Of a stretch of 64,000 nt of DNA, positions 50,447-61,457 are shown piece by piece; position 1 is the stretch's first letter, and every line of letters starts with the position of its first letter. The DNA is from Aphelenchoides besseyi (lineage: Eukaryota; Nematoda; Chromadorea; Rhabditida; Aphelenchoididae): the NCBI GenBank assembly GCA_024699855.1, contig JAMPIQ010000003.1, positions 9,610,001 through 9,674,000 on the forward strand, given 5' to 3'. The notes below the pieces were generated by a model that worked only from the letters and a program-made list of their open reading frames with translations, did no database searches and had not been told where the DNA came from. A program made the position numbers and the translations under genes.

Positions 50447-51629
50447 ATGTCGAGACGCAAAATCGTAGTCTCCGAAATCCACGATCGATCGGATATTGCG
50501 TATTTGAGTTCCCATCCCAAAGATGGAAAAGTGTTCGCGGTCACTGGTGACAATCGAATTGCAATTTGTCGTCTAAACGAGGAGTCGAACAATTGGTGAG
50601 TTCAGTACAAATCCTGTGATTTTCAACGTCTTTAGTCCAACGGTAACACTCGATCGCAGCAGTTTGGATGAACCGATTCGATGTTTGGATTTCGATTGCA
50701 ATCACCCGCGTCTCTACTGCGCATCGACGAACTGCTTCTACTCAATGGATTCAAACGAATTGTATGCTGCCGATGAATTTGACTTCGAAACGCAAATCTC
50801 GTGCATTTTGGCTTTGGACAGAGCGGGATCGTCCACCGCTTTCAATTTGGTGATTGGCGATGATGATGGAAAGGTAATCTACAGTCATTTATTCCAATTT
50901 GACTTGTCACTTTGAGATCTCTCTTCTCGACTTACGAATGGAAACTCCTGCTCTTGTTCATCAGGCAAATCGAGTGGCCAATGACAAGTCCGGAATTGTT
51001 CGAATGGTCGAAGGAGCAGATCATGAGGTTTTTGCAGTGACAGAAAACGGCATAGTCACTTCATTCGATCTGAGAAGACGCGAGTTCAACGACATTTTGG
51101 TGTTGGAAAAATACCCAACGAGCATTGTTATGGATGGAAGAAAGTGAGTTTAAGGTTTCCGAGACTTTTTATCGTGATTTCAAGAAACCCGATTGTTTCC
51201 ACTGATGTTGGAGATATTCTTTGGATAAAAACAAGCGAAGAACGAATTGCATATAAAACCAAATATCCGGGAGAATGCATAGAGAAACTCGTGACGTTGG
51301 ACGACGATCACCTTCTCAGTCAGTTCTACTTGTCGGACACTTTGTTGTGAGTTCAAACAGACGGAATCGAATTCAAAGATCCAAATTTTAGATTGATTTC
51401 GAACAAAACCCACAAACCACTCTCAACGTTGACTGTTGACAGAGTTTTCGATGTTGCGACGACAATTGGTGACGACGACGTTAAGAGCTTGTTGATTCTC
51501 GTGGATCGAAACAATCAAGTCGAATTAGACATCGTCGAGACGGACGACTTCGTTCAAACTGCCACCTCAAAACTGGAAAAAGACAAAGAGGTGGACGATC
51601 GAAGCTTCTTTGATGCACTTGCTGAATAA
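50447..51629 (+). CDS. WD40-like beta-propeller protein, unrecognised
   Basis: Five or six exons join from ATG 50447 to TAA 51629. The protein shows degenerate WD-type strands: IAYLSSHPKDGKVFAVTGDN, IRCLDFDCNHPRLYCASTN, NLVIGDDDGKISLLDLR, VFAVTENGIVTSFDLRRREF. Spacing of about 40 residues between G-x-I-x-x-x-D-L-R ends supports a propeller. The C-terminus is acidic (ETDDFVQTATSKLEKDKEVD). It is about 330 residues, which fits one seven-blade propeller; the subfamily is not clear (WDR55-like size). PUS7 starts 135 bases downstream. Confidence 0.65.
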
Positions 51630-51659
51630 AGTTGTTGTTAAGTTAATTGTTATTGTTTG

Positions 51660-51665
51660 AATAAA
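51660..51665 (+). terminator. Polyadenylation signal of the WD40-like gene
   Basis: AATAAA 31 bases after the stop and 99 bases before the next ATG, so the two genes are packed head to tail. Confidence 0.55.
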
Positions 51666-51763
51666 AATGTTTGTATTTCCATCGATTTCTTTGGTTGAAG
51701 ATGTTCAGTTTGCAGTTTATATCTCATGTTTTCACTTCCTTGTTCATCAATTTCCAGTTTCCG

Positions 51764-53786
51764 ATGATACGTCCAGATATTGGAATCACTTCGTTCTTGA
51801 ACGACAACTCCGATCGTACGCCCTGGTCGTGTATTTTCAAACACTTCTACTCGGATTTCATCGTTCAAGAGATTCTGACCGATGGCACCCGGTGCGCGGT
51901 TGGGGATACGAAGATTCCCGAGCCTGTAACACAACCAGAAATCGATTTTGATTCGTTGAAAGCACCGGAGAAGATGGATGAGCAGTCTCGACAAAAAATC
52001 TTGAAGTTCAGACGTGAAGGCGGCGAGAAAGTCACGATCGATGTGACGGTAAGCACTTTTCCCTTTCATCTTCTCAGTTGCAATGCTCACAGAATTGGAG
52101 CAAAGATGAACGTCGTGAACTTCATGCATTTGTTCGTTCAATTGGCGGGATCGATTCCACAACCAAAAACGATCAAATAGAAGTTCACAAACTGACAAGT
52201 CATGGGTAAGCACCATAACCTTGGCTTCGTAAGCTTGTTGTAGAAAACGACGTCGTATCGATGAAGCGGGAAAACGTTTCGTACATTTTACGATGAGCAA
52301 AGAAGGTCACGACACAAATTTTGCCGTAAGCTTGATTGCAAAGTTCATGAAGTGAGCTCCGCGAACACATTCGAAATATCAACTAATGCTTTCAGTCGTA
52401 ACCAATCGGTTTTCGGTGTTTGTGGAATCAAAGACCGGAGAGCGCTAACAAGTCAACGAATCTCCGGTCATTCGTTGGACGTTCGACGGCTGTTGACGTT
52501 GAACGAAAGACTGCGTGGTATTGTGGTTTCAGACGTTTCCTTTTCGTCTGAACGTCTCAATGTGGGCGAATTGTGGGGAAATCGTTTCTCAGTTGCACTT
52601 CGCGATTTTCGCATTCCAAATGATGAGGAGCTTCAAGTTAGAAAAAGCTTATCGACGACTATTAAGTTTATTCTCAGAGCCGACTAACCGCGTGGTCAAC
52701 AAATGGTTTCATCAATTTTTACGGTGATCAACGTTTTGGTTCTTGGAGTTCGTTCACGGCTAAGGTCGGACGTGCGATTTTGCGTCAGGATTGGGCGGCA
52801 GCCGTCGAGTTGATTCTAAAGCCGAATAATGACGAAGGTAAAAAGCTCTCGAAACAAACCATATTTACGACTTGTTTCTAGCACAAATAACCGAAATTCT
52901 GCGTCAATACGAAAAAACAAAAGACGCTGCTGAAGCCTACAAACAACTACCAAACGGTCTCAAATATACATCAATTGAAGGAGCGGTTTTGAAGGCGTTG
53001 AGCACTTCACCAACCAACTTTAAAGGTGCTCTGATGTCAATCTCGCGCTCATCTCGTTGTTTATATGTGCACGCATATCAGAGTTTGATTTTCAACAAAG
53101 TTGCGTCCCAGTAAGTTCTTCTCATCGTTTCTGTTACGCTCTTCATTTCAGTCGAGCACAGAAATACGGCACACGAATACTGGACGGGGATTTGTTTGCC
53201 GACGCTAATGGCGAACTGCTCGATGAACCAACCGGTAATATCAACGACGTGATTCTTCCGCTTCCCTCTTTTCCATTCCGAGCACCAGCAAACGAATTGG
53301 CCGATCTCTATCATCAGTTGTTGGAGGCCGATGAAATAAAACTTGAAACTTTTGGGCTCCTAAAAAGGTGTCTATCACAAATCAGCGATAATCAACGAAG
53401 TTTTCAGCGAATTCGGTTTGGCACCAACTTATCGCCGTTTCATCGAACGACCTCGTGACGTTTCTTGGGAGCTAGTGGACTACGCGAACAACGATACAAC
53501 ACTTCAAACTTACGCGCCATTCTCACAAGTCGATGGAACTTCAGTTCGCGCCGTCAACTCAATGGTCGAGCTGTCGGAATGGAAACGAGCGCTGATATTG
53601 CGATTCGACTTGCCATCTGGTTGTTACGCGACGATGGCACTTCGAGAGTTGGTTCGTTTCGATTTGGGCAAAGAAGCTCAACGCGAACTTTCGGCTCAAG
53701 CGACCGAACCCAAAACGGAAAAGAAAACGAAACCGATCGGCGTAGCGACGAAGATTCCGCGAATCGAGGAGTCGGAATCAGATTAA
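51764..53786 (+). CDS. PUS7: Pseudouridine synthase PUS7 (TruD family)
   Basis: Makes pseudouridine in tRNA and mRNA at UNUAR-type sites. The spliced plus strand carries the N-terminal FKHFYSDFIVQEILTDG; the catalytic region FGVCGIKDRRALTSQRIS (family GTKDKRAITVQ, catalytic Asp in KDRR); LNVGELWGNRFSVALRDFRI; NGFINFYGDQRFG; VGRAILRQDWAAAVELILKP; YVHAYQSLIFNKVAS; NDVILPLPSFPF; and RRFIERPRDVSWELVDYAN, all in the human PUS7 order. ATG 51764 is just after an acceptor (tttccag). The leader is short, so residues upstream of MIRPDIGITSFL may be missing or simply shorter than in vertebrates. Ends EESESD. Confidence 0.9.
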
Positions 53787-53898
53787 TGGGCCCCAAATGT
53801 TTTCATTGTTTCGTTCGTTTTACAGCCGTTTATTAATCCTAATAAAAAGTCTACGAACAACAAAATTTTGTACGAGAAAACAATTACGATTGCAGCTC

Positions 53899-54967
53899 TT
53901 AAAATTCGGCCATTTTACGTGCATCCAAAGTCTTCTCGTCCAATTTCCAGACCGGCACGTGCTCGTACTCATCCATCTTCCTGTTTGGTCGCACAAAACC
54001 ACCGTCACGCAAATAACCGACGAGCTGACTCAACAATCCGAAAAGCGGTGTCTTGAATCCGAACTCCGAAAGCATCCAATAATCATCCACTGTTTTGTTT
54101 AGTGGTAAGAAATGGAGCTGAAAAACGATATCAGTAAGATGCTGACAAAACTCACAACGCCTTGAAGAGACTTGTACGCCAACAAGAGACGACATTTGAT
54201 TGTGCATTCTTCGCTTGGATCGAATGCCGGCCAAAAGATTCCCAACTCACGGTTTCGAAGACGCAAACCCATGGCTGACGGAGACAAAACGCCATGGAAG
54301 TAGCCGTTGAAACGAAAGGCCTCCTGGTTGTGCAAAAATTGGAAGCTCAATTCGCCGGTCTTAGTTGCCTCAACCAGTTCACGATGTTCGTATTTTCGAG
54401 TGGAAACGCCATGTTGAACACGACGATCGAAGTACTTTTTCTCCGAGTGAACTCCACGTGCCGGATGTTTAGGCCAGTTCAAACTCTAAAGATCAATTTT
54501 AGAATTTGAATTTACCTTTTTGGTTTTTGAGCTTGAAATCTCCGTTACCTTATTGCTCGCGCCAACCGAAGAGCTTGGTGGAGTAACGGTGAGTGTGGCA
54601 CTTTGATACTCGTTGCTGCTTTCACTCGACGAAAAATCGGAGATCAATTCGACAGAAGTTTCTTCGTCGCTGGATTGGATTGAGATGTTCACTTGCTTCT
54701 TGATCCATCCCTGAAAAGTTCAGGCATTAGAGAAGCGAAATTATGACAACACACGATTATTTTCGTTAAAGTCTCCTTATCCAAATTGAGACCGCGATTC
54801 GCCTTCAAACACGCCATTGCCGCTTCGGCCACCTTCTTGTCTGCGGATGTCAGCTGAAGCATCAGCTGCGTGAGAATGGCTGTTTGTTCCCGCGTGATCA
54901 CAATTGTCGCTGATTCGTTCGAAGTCCACGACTCCAACGACGTCTCCGAACTCGAGATGTCGACCAT
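53899..54967 (-). CDS. Unrecognised nematode protein with conserved-looking C-terminus
   Basis: Several exons on the minus strand start at ATG 54967 (MVDISSSETSLESWTSNESA). An N-terminal helical stretch (LTQLMLQLTSADKKVAEAAM), a Ser-rich linker, and a C-terminal domain of about 180 residues follow (KHPARGVHSEKKYFDRRVQH; FHGVLSPSAMGLRLRNRELG; IFWPAFDPSEECTIKCRLLL; NKTVDDYWMLSEFGFKTPLF), ending ARKMAEF at 53899. The low-complexity linker and compact charged domain suggest a soluble protein. I could not place it in a known family. Confidence 0.55.
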
Positions 54968-55359
54968 TGCACAGTGAAGAACGTGAACAACCGAAGTACA
55001 ATAAACTGGACAGTTATACTGATTTCCCTGTTAAAATGGAAATGAATCAAACAATTTTGCATATTCCATTGTTCTATTGATTTCAGTGAATATGGCAAAC
55101 TTCTTTTCAATTCACTTATCGTAGTCAGATCCGCGCAAGGTCGTCATTTCGATTTCTCGACGGACTATCAATCGGGAGCGTCGGGGTTTACGTGAAGATC
55201 GCGATTTCACCGTTTGGCGTAATCATTGAGATTCGAATCGTGGCCTTGAAATCCGGTTCGTTGGAATTCGAGAACCGAAAATCAGTTTGGCGTATAAAAA
55301 GTCGGACAATCAAACCAACTCTCAGTTTTGACTTTCGCTTCTTATCTTCCCGAATCGAA

Positions 55360-57063
55360 ATGGAAGGGTTGTTGCAGAAGCACGAAAATGAGACCATTGA
55401 GCACAAGTAAGTTGCTTTTCGATACGGTAATCAGCGATCGTTTGTTTTCAGAGAAGCTCGATTCTTTGCGTTCTGGGCGATAGTTGTTTCAACAGCTTCG
55501 TTGGTTGTTATCATCTTTTCGATTCCGGTCATGTTCACCTCAATGCACGGATTGGATTCGGAATTGGGTTTGGAAGCCGATTTCTGCAAAGTACGTGTTC
55601 GCGACATGTGGCACGAGATGTACAAATTGGGTCGAGACGGTCGTTTGCCGCGTGCTCGTGTGCAACGTGAACGTCGTGCTGTCGATGGCCAATGGATTTT
55701 CGGTCAATTCATTCCGAATCGCGATCGTCGAGTTCACATGAACGCTGCTCCGGTGGTTGTCGAACTTGTGCGCTCGCCGACGTTCGGCGTTACCGTCGAA
55801 AAGGACGACAAAGGAATTGCGGCAGCAACCGATGATCAATCGGCGAGTTTCGAGGATACCGAAGACGAAGAGAAACCGAGTTCACTTAAAAGTATAAAAG
55901 ACGATGATGAAGAAGTCGAGTCAACAACCGCTGATTCAACAACTAAGAGCTCGCCAACAACAACGAAAAAACCGAAAGTTATGACAACATCGCAGCCCAA
56001 GACAACGACGGAAAGCAAATCGGATGCATCAAATGCATACGATGGTAGTTTCAAAGTTCCGGCACAATGCGGATGTCTCAAACAAGGACCTCCATTAAGT
56101 GCTCTAGCATGCTTCAATTTCATGGTTTTTCTTGTTTTCAGGGACCTCAAGGCGAGCCAGGTGACAATGGTTAGTTGTGAAGCAAAGCAGCAAGAAATTA
56201 TCGTCATGATTGCAGGTGTCGATGGAAGGGATGGCGCGCCAGGACTTAAGGGCCAAGACGGAAGAGATGGACAGATTTTGGCTGCTGATGTTCCTCTCAA
56301 TGAGCCATGCATTATTTGCCCCATTGGTGCTCCCGGATTGCCCGGTCATCAAGGACAAAAAGGACCACCAGGTAACATCACAATGCGAACAATAATTATC
56401 ATTTTATGGAAAAGGTCCTCGTGGTTCGCACGGAAGTCCCGGACTTGATGGTAATATTTTACCAGTAAGATAATAAAATCTTTTGTTTCAAGGAAAACGT
56501 GGCGAACCCGGAATGGTTGGGCCTGTAGGACCGCCGTTAGTTTGAAGCATACGACTATCGACTAATAAATTCGTTTCAGTGGTGCAACCGGGTCAATTGG
56601 TCCAGCAGGAAAACCGTAAGCTTCAATCTTCTTGTCTCAATCCGCTTTTTTTAGTGGCGTTCCTGGATCAGTTTTACGGATGGAAGGACCACGCGGTCCG
56701 AAAGGCAAACGTGGGCCTCAAGGTTTGAAAGGTCTGACCGGCTGTCAAGGCGATCGTGGTGGAATGACACCAGGGCCGAAAGGTGAAAAAGGTATTTCCA
56801 ATGAATTTGCTAGTCGAAGCTTCGTCACTTTTTCAGGCGCTGCAGGAATCCCTGGTCGTGCGGGGCACAAAGGCTATCCGGTATGTTTTAAAGCATAAGA
56901 GAAACGTTTAAACGTCGCTGTTTTTAGGGAGATCCCGGACCAACCGGTTCCAATGGTATTTCTGGCTCCTGCGATCATTGCCGTAGGTCGAATAACTTAA
57001 TTCAGGTTGTCAACTTTTCAGATTTCAGCTCCACCTCGACTTCCACCTTCATTTTCGAACTAA
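55360..57063 (+). CDS. Nematode cuticle collagen with long acidic/Ser-Thr stalk
   Basis: Structural cuticle collagen. After MEGLLQKHENETIEHK the N-terminal domain FAFWAIVVSTASLVVIIFSI is the membrane segment of nematode cuticle collagens, followed by EADFCKVRVRDMWHEMYKLG. A furin-type site (RVQRERRA) follows. Between it and the Gly-X-Y part lies about 120 residues rich in Asp/Glu, Ser, Thr and Lys (DTEDEEKPSSLKSIKDDDEE), an unusually long linker. Gly-X-Y blocks (GPQGEPGDNG, GLPGHQGQKGPPG, GPRGPKGKRGPQGLKG, GDPGPTGSNG) are interrupted and framed by Cys pairs (CIIC, CGC, CDHC). The tail CDHCPPPRLPPSFSN results from splicing at the second of two tandem acceptors near 57028. Exons are very short at the 3' end. 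Confidence 0.88.
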
Positions 57064-57098
57064 AAGTGGAACCTCTTCTGTTTGTACTTAATGGACAC

Positions 57099-57104
57099 AA
57101 TAAA
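57099..57104 (+). terminator. Polyadenylation signal of the collagen gene
   Basis: AATAAA about 36 bases after the stop. Confidence 0.5.
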
Positions 57105-57212
57105 CTTTCAATACATCATGCCAACTGACAATCACTTAGTAATAATTTATTTATAATTACAAGCAGAACAATTGAGTAGAAAACTTGCTGAGAAATTTGA
57201 ATGAAGCAAATT

Positions 57213-60107
57213 TTAATGCTGCTGAGCAATTTCGGAAAAGTAGCCAAGGACGTCTTCGATTGAGAATTCGAGATTGATCCGCGAGTTCGGATAACAACGA
57301 GCAATTAATGTCTGATATTGTTTCAGTTGTTTCAGAAACTCTTCTTGCATATCACGCCAAACCACTTGCAATAGCTGCGAATCAGAGCCCAAATGTTTTT
57401 CGACCTTTGCGTACAAACTCTCCAGTCCTTTCTTGACGTCTTTGCCCGGATAAGCACCGATCGCTTTCTTCAGTTCAATTCGCGAAAACTGTTGTTGAAA
57501 ACTGATCTCTTCGGCTCGAATTCCTGTATGAATCGCATATTCCACCGATTCAAAGAACAACTGAAAATTGAAGAGTACAGTTGACTGTATGGTAACTCAC
57601 GTGTAACTTCTCTAACGGTCGACCCAAATAGTCGAAAACATAGAACCGCATGTTTTCTTGGTACTTTTTCTTCACCGACTCTCTCAGCTTCTCCAACCCA
57701 TCAATCCTCTTTAGTCCCAATAAAGTTAAGTGAAGTTTGTGAAAGTTCTCAAAGCGGATCAACGTTGACGGCATTTTAACGTTTCCAGCTCCCGCTGCTG
57801 CGTCGATTGCTTCAATCACAGCACCACAAAGCTTCACGGCCCATTTGTCCAAATCCGAACGTCTTTCGGATTGATCAAATATCTTGTCGTAATCTGCCAT
57901 CAATCGTTTGAAATCGTCGACAATCGGCAACACACCCACTCGGTGCTTCTTCGATGTTTTGTGCGTCAAATAAGAGTCCATACGTAGATTCTATAGGCAA
58001 TCCGATCAGACATTCCGACCAACATAAACAAACCATTTGCTCATCGAACACCCGTTTCATTCCCACAACAAAGTTTCCGAATATCATCGAAAAGTAGGAA
58101 GTCGAATTGGTCGAATACTTTGGCAAATGGGAAACTAAATGAACGAAAAGTTTGGCCACAACTCTGCAACCACTCAATTAGTTCAATTCAAATAACAGAA
58201 CTCACAAATGACCTTTCTGTGAACTTGAACGCGCAAAATTTAGAAAACAATCGGGCATTAACGGCTCGAAAATCGACTTCATTGACAATCGCATTTGATC
58301 GTGTAATTGCTGCGGCTCTGAATCTTCATCTACCACTGGAACGTGTAATATTTTCTTCAAAAACTTTTGTTCTGCCTCCACAACGATCTCCAGTTCCGAC
58401 AGAATCCAATCGAGAAGATCAGCAAAAGGTTTCAGGTCGTCAAGTGAGTTGGCTAAACAATTGAAGTTGACTATAAACATGATCGAAATACTAACCCGGA
58501 AACGAGTCCATTCGCTGCCTCATAAGTTCGTAAAACTGTGGAATGTCCGTAGCAAAAATCGAGCCCGAATGGCGTTGATAAACCTCCAGAATGCGTGCGT
58601 AAACAGCCGGCTTGTATTGTTTAATCAATCCATTAATCTTGGCGAATTTGTTCAACTGATGATAAATTTCCGAATGTTTTGGAATTGACGGTGGTGTTTT
58701 ATCCAACGATGATCCGTTGAATGATGCATCTCGTGATTTCTGAAAAGCAAAACCAATCAACAATCACAATCTTTGTTCGACCATATAGTCCTTAACCAAA
58801 TGATCCATTGTTGCCGAAATAGATGCATAGTACACGTCGACGAATGTTGACAGCGCTTGTCGAACAATATGTAGTCGTTCTTTGTAGGCGGCAAGTTGAA
58901 CGTGCGGTGTGTTAGCGTTCAAGAACTCCACAGCACATGCAACGGCTTCAGCCGTTAGATTGGTGCTGAAAATTAACTTAATATCATTCAAATGCCAAAG
59001 TAAAACAAACCCTGCTGGATTGTTGAGTTTAGGTCGTTGTAACAAATCCAATTGCTCGCGACTCACTTTCATTATCAAACGAGTTAACGTCTCCAATTCC
59101 TTCAGCAGAATACTCATGTTCTGTCTCTCGGTTATTTCAACGTTTGATTTCTCTTCGATTATCTCGACGCTTTCTTCCACTTGCTGCAAGTAATCAACGA
59201 TCACAATCATTCAGAGTTAAGAACTTACTTTCAATAGCAAATCGTAGCCTTCCAAACGAGCACTCACAAACGCCATTTGCTCTTCGCAAGCTTCCAACTC
59301 TTCAATCACTTTTGTTACCGCCTGTTCGGATGACATTATCGTTTCGATATTCGTATTATCCAAATCGGATAGCCGTTTGGTGAGTTGTTCGTGGAAAGCC
59401 GTTGCTTGCGAGATATTTAAATTGAATTCGGACAACATCTGAAGAAAATCTGATTCCTCTTTTGCACTAATCGGTTGATAGTCCTCGTCAGCCAAACGTT
59501 CGGTCTCATCTTCAGCATTAATAGCCAACAGTTTTGACGAAATCGGAGCATTTGCGTGTGGTAAGGAAATGTTCACAAACTCCGGCTTCTGAATCGGCAA
59601 ATACTTCTCGGCCAACTGAAACAACAAGAAAAGTAAAGAATCAAGCAATTAGCCAACTTACCAAGTACAATTCCTGAACGAACGCTTCTTTTTCTTCAAC
59701 ACTCGACGCATTCAAAATGTGTCGTTTATCGCCGAGATAGATGTGAAACAAAGTTGATGGCTAAACGATTAGCATAACTAATGAGTTCATTCAATGAGCC
59801 TACTCGTCGTGGATGAATTCCATCGACCATGCGAACATCGCGCAGGTTGTACGATTCTTTTTTGTAGAACGAATCGTCTTTCACGCGAACAAAATAGATG
59901 CGAATTACAACCGGCTGTTGGATCGTTGCTAAAGCAAAGCGAATGAAAGAAACGAAAACCATTGGACTTACCGCTAACGCACAAGTACGTTTCCTTCTTC
60001 TTCTTTCGATTGTTTTCGCTGCTCGTCGAAACGTTCGCAAAAATCAAAAGTCGCTCTTCGCCGGAGTTGAAAACCGTTTGTTGCAGTCGAGAACGAACAG
60101 CCGCCAT
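57213..60107 (-). CDS. EXOC1: Exocyst complex component 1 (SEC3)
   Basis: Landmark exocyst subunit that marks sites of exocytosis and binds PI(4,5)P2 through an N-terminal cryptic PH domain. Start [20 protein letters not shown] matches human EXOC1 ([20 protein letters not shown]), followed by [12 protein letters not shown]. Coiled-coil and CorEx regions appear in order: [40 protein letters not shown]; [60 protein letters not shown]. It ends with the strongly conserved block [20 protein letters not shown] and [20 protein letters not shown] then YFSEIAQQH, versus human [20 protein letters not shown]. All junctions read by eye are in frame. Confidence 0.92.
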
Positions 60108-61210
60108 TTCACGATCGAATAGAAATCCAAACGTTCAAAGTGTCAGAAATCGAATTGAAATTGGAATCACTTTGCATTCCCCAACATTTTGCGTTGGCCA
60201 AAATCACAGAGTTGACTGAACCAATGAACTTGGACGGCAACTAACATCAAAATAAGATTCATTGAGTTTGGTTCATCACTTTCTGTTGCAACAAAAAGCC
60301 AATCTACAAACTATCGCAGTCGGTTTAGCTTCACAGTTGACAACCAACTGAACTCCTGTCAACATTGAAGGGCCTCAGAGGTCTTGGAGCTTGTGGCGGA
60401 AAAGTTCTAACACGTGCTTGCTCGTATTTCGGCACAAGTAGCAACAAAACAACAATCGTGAAACGACTTCCCGACTTTCTTTCGTCTCGCAAAGATTCAG
60501 ATACCTTTGCTTTCGACAAAGAAACTGCGCTGTGAAGTTCTCTTCATTTCGACTGCTCAATAAGCAAATAAACCAAAAAAACGAAATATTCAGCAACATG
60601 TTTATTCTCCTAATAAAGAATAGGACAATCTAGGCGGATCATCAGAGTTGACCGACGAAACCACGGCCATCAAAGCGATCGAAATGAGTATACAAGACGT
60701 CTTAGCACGAAAAGTAAAACAGAAGACACTGAAATGAGAGCTAAGATCAGAATCGGAATCAGAAGACACGAAGCCTCAGACAACCGACTCTCAAGCAACA
60801 ATACGAGGAGTCTGAAAAAGAAACTCTGGAATGGGGTTGCAGCATAAGTGGGTCCATTTAAACTGCGTCATATCACTGATTGCTGTATGTTTATTTTAAT
60901 AAGATTTACAGATAGTTGGCCAAGAAGTGTGAGATCAAAATCCGAGGTTGAGAAACACGATCGAAATTGTGAACAAGATGAATGTTCTCGAATTCCGTGC
61001 CTTGATTTTGCTACTTTTTAGTTCGGAAATTACTGAGCATATCCTAGGAATGAATCTAAACATAGGAGAAACAAGTGAAGTAAAAAAGTAACATAGGAGA
61101 ACGCCAACTACCAGACATCAATGTCCGAGCAACCAATTTTCATCGCTTGTAGCTCGAGAACCAGTCACTACAAAAGTCTGCAATTAATAGATCAACAACA
61201 ATCACTACTG
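60108..61210. other. Intergenic region right of EXOC1
   Basis: About 1.1 kb without a supported gene; the first part holds the EXOC1 promoter. Confidence 0.35.
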
Positions 61211-61457
61211 AACTCAAAACTCTGTGAATATCAGTGGAATCCAATCAGCCAATGAGCCAAAATACACAACACCCCCCATTCCCTTGTATGACAGTCCATC
61301 GCGCCGATCGATGTATCTCGGTGATTCTGGCAACAACCTACGGTGTTATTGTACTATCAGAAGGCCCAAAAGTCTGACTATCCAACGAGCTTAAACTTGT
61401 AGCCATCGGACAACTGAGAGAGAAATGAGAGCACTTCAAAGCCAAAGAATTTGTCCA
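61211..61457 (+). repeat. Dispersed repeat, diverged copy C (partial)
   Basis: Shares with copies A and B the blocks TGTGAATATCAG(C/T)GGAATC, CCCATTCCCTTGTATGACA, GTCCATCGCGCCGATCGATG and GAGAGCACTTCAAAGCC, in the same order and in copy A orientation. It has substitutions and small gaps and stops at about the position where A and B begin the exon-like frame. Confidence 0.8.

Noticed and set aside
51650..52300. 216-codon open frame antisense to PUS7
   Set aside because: Shadow of the PUS7 exons on the plus strand; crosses PUS7 introns.
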